A DNA stretch of 64,000 nt from Hymenobacter sp. UV11 (GTDB lineage: Bacteria > Bacteroidota > Bacteroidia > Cytophagales > Hymenobacteraceae). Under the pieces are notes generated by a model, which worked only from the letters and a program-made list of their open reading frames with translations, was not told the origin of the DNA and searched no databases. The stretch is from the NCBI RefSeq assembly GCF_004684095.1, contig NZ_SRII01000009.1, forward strand, positions 185,027 through 249,026, given 5' to 3'. Below, piece after piece: positions 1-9,546 of this stretch; position 1 is the first letter of the stretch, and the number at the start of each line of letters is the position of its first letter. Position numbers and translations under genes: made by a program.

Positions 1-158
1 GCCCAGGCGGGGTCGTCGCCGGCGTGGTAGCGCCAGCCTTGGCTGAGCAACAGGCCCGCGGGGGGCAGGCCGCTGAGGAGGGTAGCGGCCGTAGCGGGCG
101 CTTGGGCCAGGCAGCCGCTGGCAGTAAACAGGGCCAGCAGCAGGAGCAAGTGTTTCAC
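1..158 (-). CDS. N-terminal fragment of a second 7TM-type sensor kinase
   Basis: The gene runs off the left edge; only about 52 codons are visible. A GTG start at 158 gives a signal peptide (KHLLLLLALFTASGCLAQ) followed by a segment like the N-terminus of the kinase just upstream: both have a Leu-rich turn, then Gly-Trp and a Pro/Asp-rich stretch (AGLLLSQGWRYHAGDD here, AGVLLGPGGWAFRPGPD there). The stop of the upstream kinase is only 18 bp away, so the two are probably co-transcribed paralogues. That it is a kinase is inferred from this resemblance, since the catalytic part lies outside the window. GTG was chosen because no ATG lies between the in-frame stop at 177-179 and the signal peptide. 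Confidence 0.6.
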   Translation of the reverse strand, partial: MKHLLLLLALFTASGCLAQAPATAATLLSGLPPAGLLLSQGWRYHAGDDPAW

Positions 159-176
159 GGGCAGCCAGTGGGGAGA

Positions 177-2333
<2,157 letters not shown>

Positions 2334-2382
2334 GAGCAGCGAACGGGGCAGAAGGGCGGAGGAGCAGGCAGCACCTGAGCCG

Positions 2383-4197
2383 CTACCGCACGCCGCGCGC
2401 GCGGTGCCACCAGTAGTTGGCCTCGTGCAGCAAGCGGGTGGGCCAGCCCTCCAGCACATCTACCCAGGGCAGGCCCTTGGCAAAGCGCTGGCGGTCGCGC
2501 CAGCGCAGCACGGCCAGCACGTCGGGCTCGTGCATGGGCCAAATTTGGCAGAGCGGCGCACTGCTGCCGCTGGCCGCGATAATGCCGTTGACGGCGCGGC
2601 GGGCGGCCTCGTTGGCACCTTCCATGGTGGCCAGGTCGGTGTTGGTGCGCACGTAGTCGGAGGCCAGAAACAGGTTTTCGATGCCGCAGAAGCTCTCGGG
2701 GCGCAGGCTCCACGAGTTGGCGGTGTTCACGAGCAGCGGCTCAGTATTGTGCGAAGCCGCGAAGGGGCTGCGGATGGGCGGCGGCAGCACGTGCTCGGTG
2801 CCCGGCTCAATGTCGGAGTCGATGTGGTAGCGCACCAGCATCGCATCGGTGAGCAGGCTGGTGCCGTCGGCTTGCACCAGGCTCTTCTTTAGTTGCTCCC
2901 ACACCTCTTTCGCCACTTCGGGCAGCTGGCAGTCGGCGGCGGTTTTGCCATTCAGGCCCTTCTCAAACCAGTTGCTGACGTCTATCGAAATCAGGCCCTT
3001 TATCTGGCCATCGCCGTAGCCCGAGAGCGGATATTGGGGCCAGAACTGCGCCTGCGAAATGCCCGTGAGCGCCCACGGCGAGTCGAGGCAAATGACGTGG
3101 CCGGGCGTCAGGGGCACGTCCACATTCAGGTAGTACTGAATGCCGTTCATCCAGTTGAGGGCGTGGGTGGCGGGCGCGGCCAGCTTCTTGATAAAGTTCA
3201 GCGTGCCATCCACGGCCAGCATGTGCGGGTTAATTAGCTGGGCCATGCGCTCGACCGGCACGGCGGCCACGTAGTAGTCGGCCTCGACGCGCTGCTCCGC
3301 TTCTTTTTCCTCGTAGCACACGTAGGCCGCCGTGATTTGGCGGCTGAAGGGGTCGCAGTCGAAGCGCTTCACGTAGCAATGCTGGTGAAAGCGCACGCCG
3401 AGCTTGCCGGTCAGGTGCTGCAGCCAGGGGTTGAGCCACACCTCATTGGTAGGCCCATTGAGGATGCGGTCGGTGTGGGCCTCGGGGTTGGCGGTGAGCA
3501 GCAGCAGCTGCAGCAGAATATCGCCGCCCGTCTTGATGCTCATGAGCTTGGGCTGCGCCGCCACCAGCGAGTGCGTGAGGCCGCCCACGCAGTAAATTTC
3601 ATAAGGAAACGGCGCGTTCGGCCCGATGCCGTCACGGTGGCGCTGCTCATCAGTTTGCATAAACTGCCACCAGCTCATGCGCTCATACACTTGCTGCCGC
3701 CGCTCGTAACTCGATGTGAGGATGCGCCACAAGCTGTTCGCAAACAGGTGAATATCGCTGTGCGTGAGGCCAGTATCGGCCTGCGACAGGTCCTGCAGAA
3801 TGGTTTTGAGGTCGGCCAGGCTCTTGGGAAAGTTGACTATCGCCGGCAGCGGCGGGCGTCCAAAGCGCGCCAGCAGCACCCGCCGCGAGGCCACCAAGTT
3901 GTCGAACACGCCCTGCTTATTATCCTTGAACGGAATGCGCTTCATGGTGTCGGTCACGTGCTTGTAGAAGCCCGGAAAGAACCGGAAACCGTGCTCGCCC
4001 GGCAGGTTGGGGCGGTTATCCGTACCGGTATCGGGCACTTCTACCGAGCGGGCCTTGCCGCCCACGTACACCGGCTGCCGCTCGTACACGTCTACTTCGA
4101 AGCCGCGCTCGGCCAGCTCGTGCGCGGCGCTCATACCAGCCACGCCGCCGCCCAGCACGGCAACTCTCACGGACTTGGGGGGGGTAGAAACCGCCAT
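2383..4197 (-). CDS. FAD-dependent amine oxidase / phytoene desaturase-like oxidoreductase
   Basis: Soluble flavoprotein of 604 residues. The N-terminal dinucleotide-binding fold is plain (VAVLGGGVAGMSAAHELAERG at about 12-32, ending in the acidic VYERQ), and the family motif GEHGFRFFPGFYKH follows near residue 70. The C-terminal FAD contact is visible as DYVRTNTDLATMEGANEAA, about 85 residues from the end. The protein belongs to the amine-oxidase superfamily that includes phytoene desaturases and hydroxysqualene dehydroxylases; the substrate cannot be read from the sequence. It lies 49 bp upstream of the sensor kinase on the same strand, so an operon is possible. No carotenoid gene is nearby to support a carotenoid role. 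Confidence 0.85.
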   Translation of the reverse strand: MAVSTPPKSVRVAVLGGGVAGMSAAHELAERGFEVDVYERQPVYVGGKARSVEVPDTGTDNRPNLPGEHGFRFFPGFYKHVTDTMKRIPFKDNKQGVFDNLVASRRVLLARFGRPPLPAIVNFPKSLADLKTILQDLSQADTGLTHSDIHLFANSLWRILTSSYERRQQVYERMSWWQFMQTDEQRHRDGIGPNAPFPYEIYCVGGLTHSLVAAQPKLMSIKTGGDILLQLLLLTANPEAHTDRILNGPTNEVWLNPWLQHLTGKLGVRFHQHCYVKRFDCDPFSRQITAAYVCYEEKEAEQRVEADYYVAAVPVERMAQLINPHMLAVDGTLNFIKKLAAPATHALNWMNGIQYYLNVDVPLTPGHVICLDSPWALTGISQAQFWPQYPLSGYGDGQIKGLISIDVSNWFEKGLNGKTAADCQLPEVAKEVWEQLKKSLVQADGTSLLTDAMLVRYHIDSDIEPGTEHVLPPPIRSPFAASHNTEPLLVNTANSWSLRPESFCGIENLFLASDYVRTNTDLATMEGANEAARRAVNGIIAASGSSAPLCQIWPMHEPDVLAVLRWRDRQRFAKGLPWVDVLEGWPTRLLHEANYWWHRARGVR

Positions 4198-4423
4198 TTT
4201 GATTTGGTATTTTGAGATGATAAATTTTGACTGTCAAGGTATTAAGAAATACACTAACTTCGTCTCTTACGCTTATAAAATGCCGGTAAACGCGTAGTAA
4301 TACCTAATCCCAATCACCCGGCAGCCCGTTTAATCACTAGCTGAACTAAGTGGCCTGACGCCGTCAGCCGGCCGCTTCGCGTTAGCAAAACCATACTCCT
4401 TACACTCTCCTTTTCAAATTCCC

Positions 4424-5935
4424 ATGCAGCAAAAAACTCCTTCTGCGTTTCTTCTTCTTTTGGCCCTACTCTTGGGCAGGCCCGCGCTAGCGCAGCAAAA
4501 GCTAGGTGTGTTTACCAACGACCAGGACGTGGGCACGAATGTGAAGCCCGGCGCGGCGGCCTACCTGCCGGCCACTCAGCAGTATGTTATCACCGGCGCG
4601 GGCGCCAACGTGTGGGCCGACCACGACGAGTTTCACTACGCCTATCAGCAGCTGAAGGGCGATTTCATCGTGTATGCGCGGGCCAGCTTCGCGGGTAGCA
4701 AGGGGGTAGAAGAACACCGGAAGCTGGGCTGGATGGTGCGCCAGAGCCTCACCGGCCCCTCACCCCACGTGAGCGCCGCCGTGCATGGCGATGGCCTCAC
4801 CTCGCTGCAATACCGCCGGGCCAGCGGCGGCACTACCGAAGAAACCCGCGCCGCCATCACCCACGCCGACGTGGTGCAGCTAGAGCGCAAGGGCGACGTG
4901 TACACCATGCGGGTGGCGCAGTTTGGCCAGCCCTTTGAGGTGGTGCAGGCCACCGTGACCGGCCTGGGCGAAACGGTGTACGTGGGCCTGTTCGTGACCG
5001 CGCACAACCCCGACGTGCTCGAAACCGGCGTGTTTCGCGATGTGCGCTTGACTCAGCCCGCCCCCGACGGCCTGGTGCCCTACCGCCAGTACCTGGGCAG
5101 CCGCTTGGAGCTGCTGAACGTGGCCACCGGCGACCGCGAGGTCATCTACACCGCTCCCAATTCCATTCAGGCGCCCAACTGGCAGCGCGATGGCAAAACC
5201 CTGGTTTACAACAGCGACGGTCTCATGTACAGTTTCGACCTGGCTACCCGCCAGCCCTCGGTGCTGCCCACCGGCGACGTCAAGAACAACAACAACGACC
5301 ACGTGCTGTCCTTCGACGGGCGGCAGCTGGGGCTGAGCAGCGGCGTCGATAAGCTCGGCGGCTCCATCGTGTACACGGTGCCGGCGGCGGGCGGCAAGCC
5401 CCGCCAGATTACGCCCAAGGGCCCGTCGTACCTGCACAGCTGGTCGCCCGATGCCCGCTCGCTGCTCTTCACCGGGCAGCGCAACGGTGATTTTGACATT
5501 TACCGCGTGCCGGCCACCGGCGGCAAGGAAGTGCGCCTGACCACCGCCGCCGGCCTCGACGATGGCCCCGAGTACACGCCCGATGGCCAGTATATCTACT
5601 TCAACTCGGCCCGCACCGGCACCATGCAAATCTGGCGGATGCGCGCCGACGGCAGCCAGCAGGAAGCCATCACCCACGGCGAGTTTCAGGATTGGTTTCC
5701 GCACATCTCGCCCGATGGCAAGTGGCTGGTTTTCGTGTCGTTTTTGAAGGACGAAGTGCCGGCCAACGACCACCCGTTTTATAAGCACGTCTACATTCGG
5801 CGGCTGCCCATCGCGGGCGGCAAACCGCAGGTGATTGCTTACGTCTACGGCGGGCAGGGCACTATGAATACACCCTCGTGGTCGCCCGATGGCAAGCACG
5901 TGGCCTTCATCAGCAATACCGGCCCGGTAAATTAA
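4424..5935 (+). CDS. Secreted TolB-like beta-propeller protein
   Basis: Protein of 503 residues with a signal peptide (MQQKTPSAFLLLLALLLG, then ALAQ). The first half (about 25-215) looks like a laminin-G/DUF1349-type beta sandwich (VWADHDEFHYAYQQLKGDFI). The second half carries PD40/TolB-type propeller blades, each with the mark SPDGK, TPDGQ or SPDAR (about 290-495). Proteins of this build in Bacteroidetes are periplasmic or surface proteins of unknown ligand; no catalytic residues are evident. It stands alone: the region from 4198 to 4423 is a divergent spacer shared with the FAD oxidoreductase. Confidence 0.75.
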   Translation: MQQKTPSAFLLLLALLLGRPALAQQKLGVFTNDQDVGTNVKPGAAAYLPATQQYVITGAGANVWADHDEFHYAYQQLKGDFIVYARASFAGSKGVEEHRKLGWMVRQSLTGPSPHVSAAVHGDGLTSLQYRRASGGTTEETRAAITHADVVQLERKGDVYTMRVAQFGQPFEVVQATVTGLGETVYVGLFVTAHNPDVLETGVFRDVRLTQPAPDGLVPYRQYLGSRLELLNVATGDREVIYTAPNSIQAPNWQRDGKTLVYNSDGLMYSFDLATRQPSVLPTGDVKNNNNDHVLSFDGRQLGLSSGVDKLGGSIVYTVPAAGGKPRQITPKGPSYLHSWSPDARSLLFTGQRNGDFDIYRVPATGGKEVRLTTAAGLDDGPEYTPDGQYIYFNSARTGTMQIWRMRADGSQQEAITHGEFQDWFPHISPDGKWLVFVSFLKDEVPANDHPFYKHVYIRRLPIAGGKPQVIAYVYGGQGTMNTPSWSPDGKHVAFISNTGPVN

Positions 5936-5947
5936 TAGCTTGGTTTA

Positions 5948-6235
5948 GTGAGCATTCTCCCCAGCCCTACCCCCCTCAGCTACGACCGGCAGCTCCTGGC
6001 CGCCGCTCGCACCCACATGGCCAACGAGCGCACCCTGCTCACCTACGTGCGCACTAGCCTGGCGCTGCTGGCCTTCGGGCTCACGCTCTTGCAGCTGGAG
6101 CCGCGGCGCACGCGGTGGGTAGGGCTGGGGGCCATTGGCACGGGCCTGCTGGTGCTGCTGGTGGGCTGGCTGCGCTACCGCTACCGCGCCCGCCAGATTG
6201 AGAAGTGCCGGGTGCGCCTACCCCCCACCAGCTAG
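5948..6235 (+). CDS. DUF202 family small membrane protein
   Basis: Protein of 95 residues beginning at GTG, 12 bp after the previous stop. The DUF202 signature is clear: a conserved Arg-Thr-x-Met-Ala-Asn-Glu-Arg-Thr core (RTHMANERTLLTYVRTSLAL at about 18-37), then two hydrophobic helices (about 32-48 and 57-75) separated by a short basic loop, and an Arg-rich tail. Members are inner-membrane proteins without a firmly assigned role. The GTG start is chosen because the only downstream ATG would cut into the conserved motif. It is probably co-transcribed with the propeller gene and converges on the YeiH gene. Confidence 0.8.
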   Translation: MSILPSPTPLSYDRQLLAAARTHMANERTLLTYVRTSLALLAFGLTLLQLEPRRTRWVGLGAIGTGLLVLLVGWLRYRYRARQIEKCRVRLPPTS

Positions 6236-6249
6236 CCCAGGCGGCGCAG

Positions 6250-7299
6250 CTACACCGTGTGCAGAATCACGTAGAGCGAGGCCGTGGAAATGACCACCCA
6301 CAGCAGCAGGCCCAGCACGTAGGGCCGCACCCCCACCGAGCGCACCACCCGCGCCGACAGGCCGGCACCAATGAAGAACAGCGTAACCGTGAGGCCCACT
6401 TTGGCCAGGCCCGTGAGCACCGGGCCCAGGGGCTTGGCGGCGGGCACGAAGGTGTTGAGCAGCATGGCCCCGATGAAGCCGAAGATGAAATACGGCACGG
6501 TAATCTTGACGCCCTTCTGCCTAAAAACCAGGGCCGTGCCGATGGACACCGGGATAATCCAGAGGGCCCGTGCCAGCTTCACGGTGGTGGCTACCTGCAG
6601 GGCCTGGTCGCCATAAACCTTGGCCGCGCCCACCACCGACGAGGTATCGTGGATGGCAATGGCGCACCACAGGCCAAACTGGTTCTGGGTCATGGCCAGC
6701 GCGTGGCCGATGGGCGGAAAGGCAAACAGCGCCACCGCATTAAGCACAAACACGGTGCCCAGCGCCACCGACATTTCCTCATCTTTGGCGCGTAGCACCG
6801 GCCCCACCGCCGCAATGGCGCTCCCCCCGCAAATGGCAGTGCCGCACGAAATAAGGTGCACCACGTGGCGGCCCAGCCCCAGCCACCGCCCCACGAAGTA
6901 GCCCAGCACAAGCGTGCCACTAATAGATACCACCGTGAACAAGATTCCCTCCCGGCCGGCCTGCACGGCGGCGTGGGCATTCATGCCAAAGCCGAGGCCG
7001 ACAACCGAGAATTGCAGCAACGTATGCGTCAGCGCCTTGGTGCGGGCCGGGAAGGGGTTGCCAACCGTTTGGGCCAGTACCAGGCCCAGCGCCAGCGCCA
7101 CGGGCGGCGATGCCCACGGCGTGAGGCAATACACCAAAAATAGCCCAAACGCCACCTGGCGCAAGGTTATCGAGTAGCCGCCTACCCCGTGCGGCGTATG
7201 AAAGTGCCGAAAAAAACCAGTCGTTTCCTCTGGGTCGTTGGGTACGGGTACGTTGGGCGGCTGGGTGGGGGTAGGCGGCGGGGTGAGCAGAGCAGGCAT
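6250..7299 (-). CDS. YeiH family putative sulfate exporter
   Basis: Membrane protein of 349 residues, the usual length for the YeiH/UPF0324 family, with about ten hydrophobic helices. Family marks seen include SCGTAICGGSAIAAVGP (about 152-168), AIAIHDTSSVVGAA and VPYFIFGFIGAMLLNTF. Family knowledge suggests export of sulfate or a related anion; experimental proof is thin. The N-terminal 45 residues are Pro-rich and polar (cytosolic tail). A perfect -7 element lies 23 bp upstream of the ATG at 7323-7330. Confidence 0.87.
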   Translation of the reverse strand: MPALLTPPPTPTQPPNVPVPNDPEETTGFFRHFHTPHGVGGYSITLRQVAFGLFLVYCLTPWASPPVALALGLVLAQTVGNPFPARTKALTHTLLQFSVVGLGFGMNAHAAVQAGREGILFTVVSISGTLVLGYFVGRWLGLGRHVVHLISCGTAICGGSAIAAVGPVLRAKDEEMSVALGTVFVLNAVALFAFPPIGHALAMTQNQFGLWCAIAIHDTSSVVGAAKVYGDQALQVATTVKLARALWIIPVSIGTALVFRQKGVKITVPYFIFGFIGAMLLNTFVPAAKPLGPVLTGLAKVGLTVTLFFIGAGLSARVVRSVGVRPYVLGLLLWVVISTASLYVILHTV

Positions 7300-7322
7300 A
7301 GCGGCAGCGATTAATTACTGCA

Positions 7323-7330
7323 CAAAGGTA
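7323..7330 (-). promoter_or_regulatory. Promoter -7 element for the YeiH gene
   Basis: The minus strand reads TACCTTTG, a perfect match to the Bacteroidetes -7 consensus TAnnTTTG. The gene's ATG follows after 23 bases, giving a leader of about 18 nt. A TTTTGG lies further upstream but at a wider spacing than the usual -33 element. Confidence 0.6.
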
Positions 7331-7624
7331 CGGCCCTGACTACCAGCTAGTTTATCCAAAAATGTTATCCTGAATAACCTCAGGTTATGCTAGACTTTTA
7401 TTTGAACCCATTTACTGGCTCCTACCTGCCACGGCTGCCGGTAAAAAACAACCTACCTGGGCTTTCAATCGATGTAGAGATACGACGCGCTGAGTCGCGT
7501 CTCTACCCCTCCCAATTTGCACTAGGCACGAAGTTGGTGCCGAGGTCGGCACTAGGTTTGCCGGCGCCTATTTACCTGCCCGCTACCGGCACCTTTTGGC
7601 GAGCAGCTTCCGTAGAAAGCCCGT
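7331..7624. other. Intergenic spacer with one small inverted repeat
   Basis: Divergent spacer between the YeiH gene and the lipoprotein gene. An open frame of 94 codons runs through it (7387-7671) but has low-complexity composition, no family marks and overlaps the downstream promoter, so it is not called a gene. The only structure seen is the inverted repeat at 7474-7506. Confidence 0.5.
7474..7506. repeat. Short intergenic inverted repeat
   Basis: The arms GTAGAGA-TACGACGCG and CGCGTC-TCTCTAC pair around a central CTGA. No U-tract follows, so it is more likely a small interspersed palindrome than a terminator. Confidence 0.55.
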
Positions 7625-7632
7625 TATCTTTG
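7625..7632 (+). promoter_or_regulatory. Promoter -7 element for the lipoprotein gene
   Basis: TATCTTTG matches TAnnTTTG exactly and lies 35 bases before the ATG at 7668. Confidence 0.5.
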
Positions 7633-7667
7633 AAGTTGGCTAGTACTGGCCGCGTCCATTTATACTT

Positions 7668-8186
7668 ATGAAAAAAATTCTTACTACGCTGGCGGCTGTG
7701 GCCGCCCTCGCCTCGTGCCGCGAAGCCAACACCGGCGTGCAAAGCCGGCCCAGCGCCACCGCACCCAGCCCCGAAAAAATCCTGCGTTTCGACACCACCT
7801 TCACGAAGCCAGCCGTGGGGGGGCGCTCCTACCCCCACACCTACACCGGCAGCCTGCTGGTGGGCACCACCAAAAAGGTGCCCGTTCAAATAGACTGGAC
7901 CACTACCGGCCAGGCCGGCTGCCCCCAGGTAGCCACCGTGCGGGTGTATCAGCTCAATGCCCTCGACCGGCGCACGCGCGTATCGGTGCAGGCCATGCGC
8001 GATGCCGTGTGCAAGCCCGGCCCGCAGCCCGCCGGCAACGTGACGGGCTACACGGGCTCGGCCTACCTCAAGCTCACCTGCGAAGCGCGCGACGTGCACC
8101 GAGTGACGTCAACCACGCTTACCCTCAACGGCTTCGGCTACCACGACACCCTGAGCGGCGACTCGGCCACGGCCAGCGGGCAGTAG
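7668..8186 (+). CDS. Putative lipoprotein of unknown function
   Basis: Protein of 172 residues. The N-terminus is a short lipoprotein signal (MKKILTTLAAVAALASC) with the lipobox Leu-Ala-Ser-Cys at residues 14-17, so it should be lipid-anchored. The body is a beta-rich domain with three further Cys, possibly one disulfide pair; no family is recognised. It is monocistronic: its own promoter lies upstream and a stem-loop terminator lies downstream. Confidence 0.7.
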   Translation: MKKILTTLAAVAALASCREANTGVQSRPSATAPSPEKILRFDTTFTKPAVGGRSYPHTYTGSLLVGTTKKVPVQIDWTTTGQAGCPQVATVRVYQLNALDRRTRVSVQAMRDAVCKPGPQPAGNVTGYTGSAYLKLTCEARDVHRVTSTTLTLNGFGYHDTLSGDSATASGQ

Positions 8187-8208
8187 CCCGGCGTGCTACC
8201 CCCACCAA

Positions 8209-8240
8209 AAAGACCCGGCTGCTTACGCGGCCGGGCCTTT
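8209..8240. terminator. Bidirectional terminator between convergent genes
   Basis: The stem AAAGACCCGGCTGC / GCGGCCGGGCCTTT has a TTAC loop and is followed by CTT on the plus strand and preceded by an A-tract that serves the minus-strand gene. Confidence 0.7.
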
Positions 8241-8260
8241 CTTATGTCACTGATAAGCAC

Positions 8261-8527
8261 TTAGTTCAGGTAGATGCGGTGCGTCATTTCGAAGCGGTGC
8301 GGCGCGAAGGCATTGTAGTAGGGCGCCGGGCCATCGAAGGTGAGCACGTGCACCAGCGGGATGCCTTCGAGGCGGCTTTCGACCACGCGCACGGGATAAA
8401 CCTCGCCTTCCAGAGGCCAGTCGCCGCTGTGGTTGGCGGGGCGGCTGTCGGCATCGACGCAGCGTGCGTAGTCGAGGTAAGGGGCGGCCGTAGTGGCTTC
8501 GGCCAGGGTGTAGCTAGCAACTTCCAT
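8261..8527 (-). CDS. Small conserved-looking hypothetical protein
   Basis: Protein of 88 residues, soluble, not recognised. It is rich in aromatic residues and has a regular alternating pattern in the second half (YPVRVVESRLEGIPLVHVL), suggesting a small beta domain. Support for it being a real gene: it ends close to a terminator, and a perfect TACCTTTG promoter element sits four bases before its ATG, which predicts a leaderless message. Confidence 0.65.
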   Translation of the reverse strand: MEVASYTLAEATTAAPYLDYARCVDADSRPANHSGDWPLEGEVYPVRVVESRLEGIPLVHVLTFDGPAPYYNAFAPHRFEMTHRIYLN

Positions 8528-8531
8528 GGGG

Positions 8532-8539
8532 CAAAGGTA
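8532..8539 (-). promoter_or_regulatory. Promoter -7 element abutting a start codon
   Basis: The minus strand reads TACCTTTG, then four C, then ATG at 8527. Transcription would begin at or within a base or two of the A of the start codon. Confidence 0.6.
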
Positions 8540-9546
8540 TTGGAGAACACTTAAATACGCACGATGCGCCTAAATCGTTGGCGGCGCTGCGTGCGGGTGG
8601 TATGCCCGCCCTAACACCCGCCCGCGCCAAGAAGTTTACTACCCCTCCACAAGGGCGCAGTGGCGCCTGGGTTCTTTGGCCACTACGCGGGTCATGCGGC
8701 TTCGCGGCCCGGAAGTGAGAATAGTTTACCAAATGCCACCGGCGCCCGCCAGCATAAGCTCCTTGTCAGTACTTTTTTGCTATTGGGCTTGTAGCACATG
8801 CAGTGCAATTAAACAGCATGTGCTAAAATTGGCTAAAACACGCACTTACACTGGTTACAACCCAGCTTAGAAGGGGGTAGCACCTGCTAGCTGGCTGCAC
8901 ATAGAATAAGCAGGCGTATGGATGCTACGCTAGTTTCATTATATAAAATTATCTGCGTTACTTTATATTAGTAGATACATTATTTGGAATCCGGCTGCAT
9001 TAGCGCTGATAATGAGGGTAACAGAAAAGCGTTAGTTTATTTATTTTCTAAATAGGCAGAAGTATTTTTAGGGTTATATGGAACTTTAAAAAATACTGAC
9101 AAACACCTGATTTGCAGCTGCTAAATTAGCAGTATGGCGCCCGCATACGTATTGACACCAGCGAACAATAAGCTGGTAGCTACTGCTCCTAGCTGCTTCT
9201 TACCCGAACTCAACAGTATAAAACTTTTTATTTTGCGTAACAATAGTTGAGCGCTGCGCTGCTACACGAGGGTAGGACAACGAGACTGCCAGGCGGTGCT
9301 GCTTACACCCGGCAAAAAGACTGGTACGCACTCCCAATCGCCGACAAAACAGGCCCTTTGAGGTGGTGGCCCAGCTCCGGTTGGCGGCCACGCTCAAAAA
9401 GCTGGCCGCACTACTGGTTTTATTCTATCTGTTTTATACATTATCTTATCCTGCTGCTACCTATTTGGCTGCTTTCCTCTACCTACCGTCAGTGATTGCC
9501 TAGTGGGTAGGTGGGCCGCGCTGGATGGCCTTACCCGCACTACCGC
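8540..9546. other. One-kilobase intergenic region, AT-rich in the middle
   Basis: About 1 kb without a supported gene. Base composition drops to AT-rich between about 8880 and 9250, unlike the neighbours. Short open frames at 8676-8870, 9200-9397 and 9247-9495 lack family marks and are rejected. No tRNA, terminator or clear repeat was seen; it may hold a small RNA or decayed DNA. Confidence 0.4.

Noticed and set aside
7387..7671. Open frame of 94 codons on the plus strand in the spacer before the lipoprotein gene
   Set aside because: It covers a promoter and a palindrome, has low-complexity composition and no family marks.
9247..9495. Open frame upstream of the PAS kinase
   Set aside because: No protein texture and no start context; lies in an AT-rich spacer.
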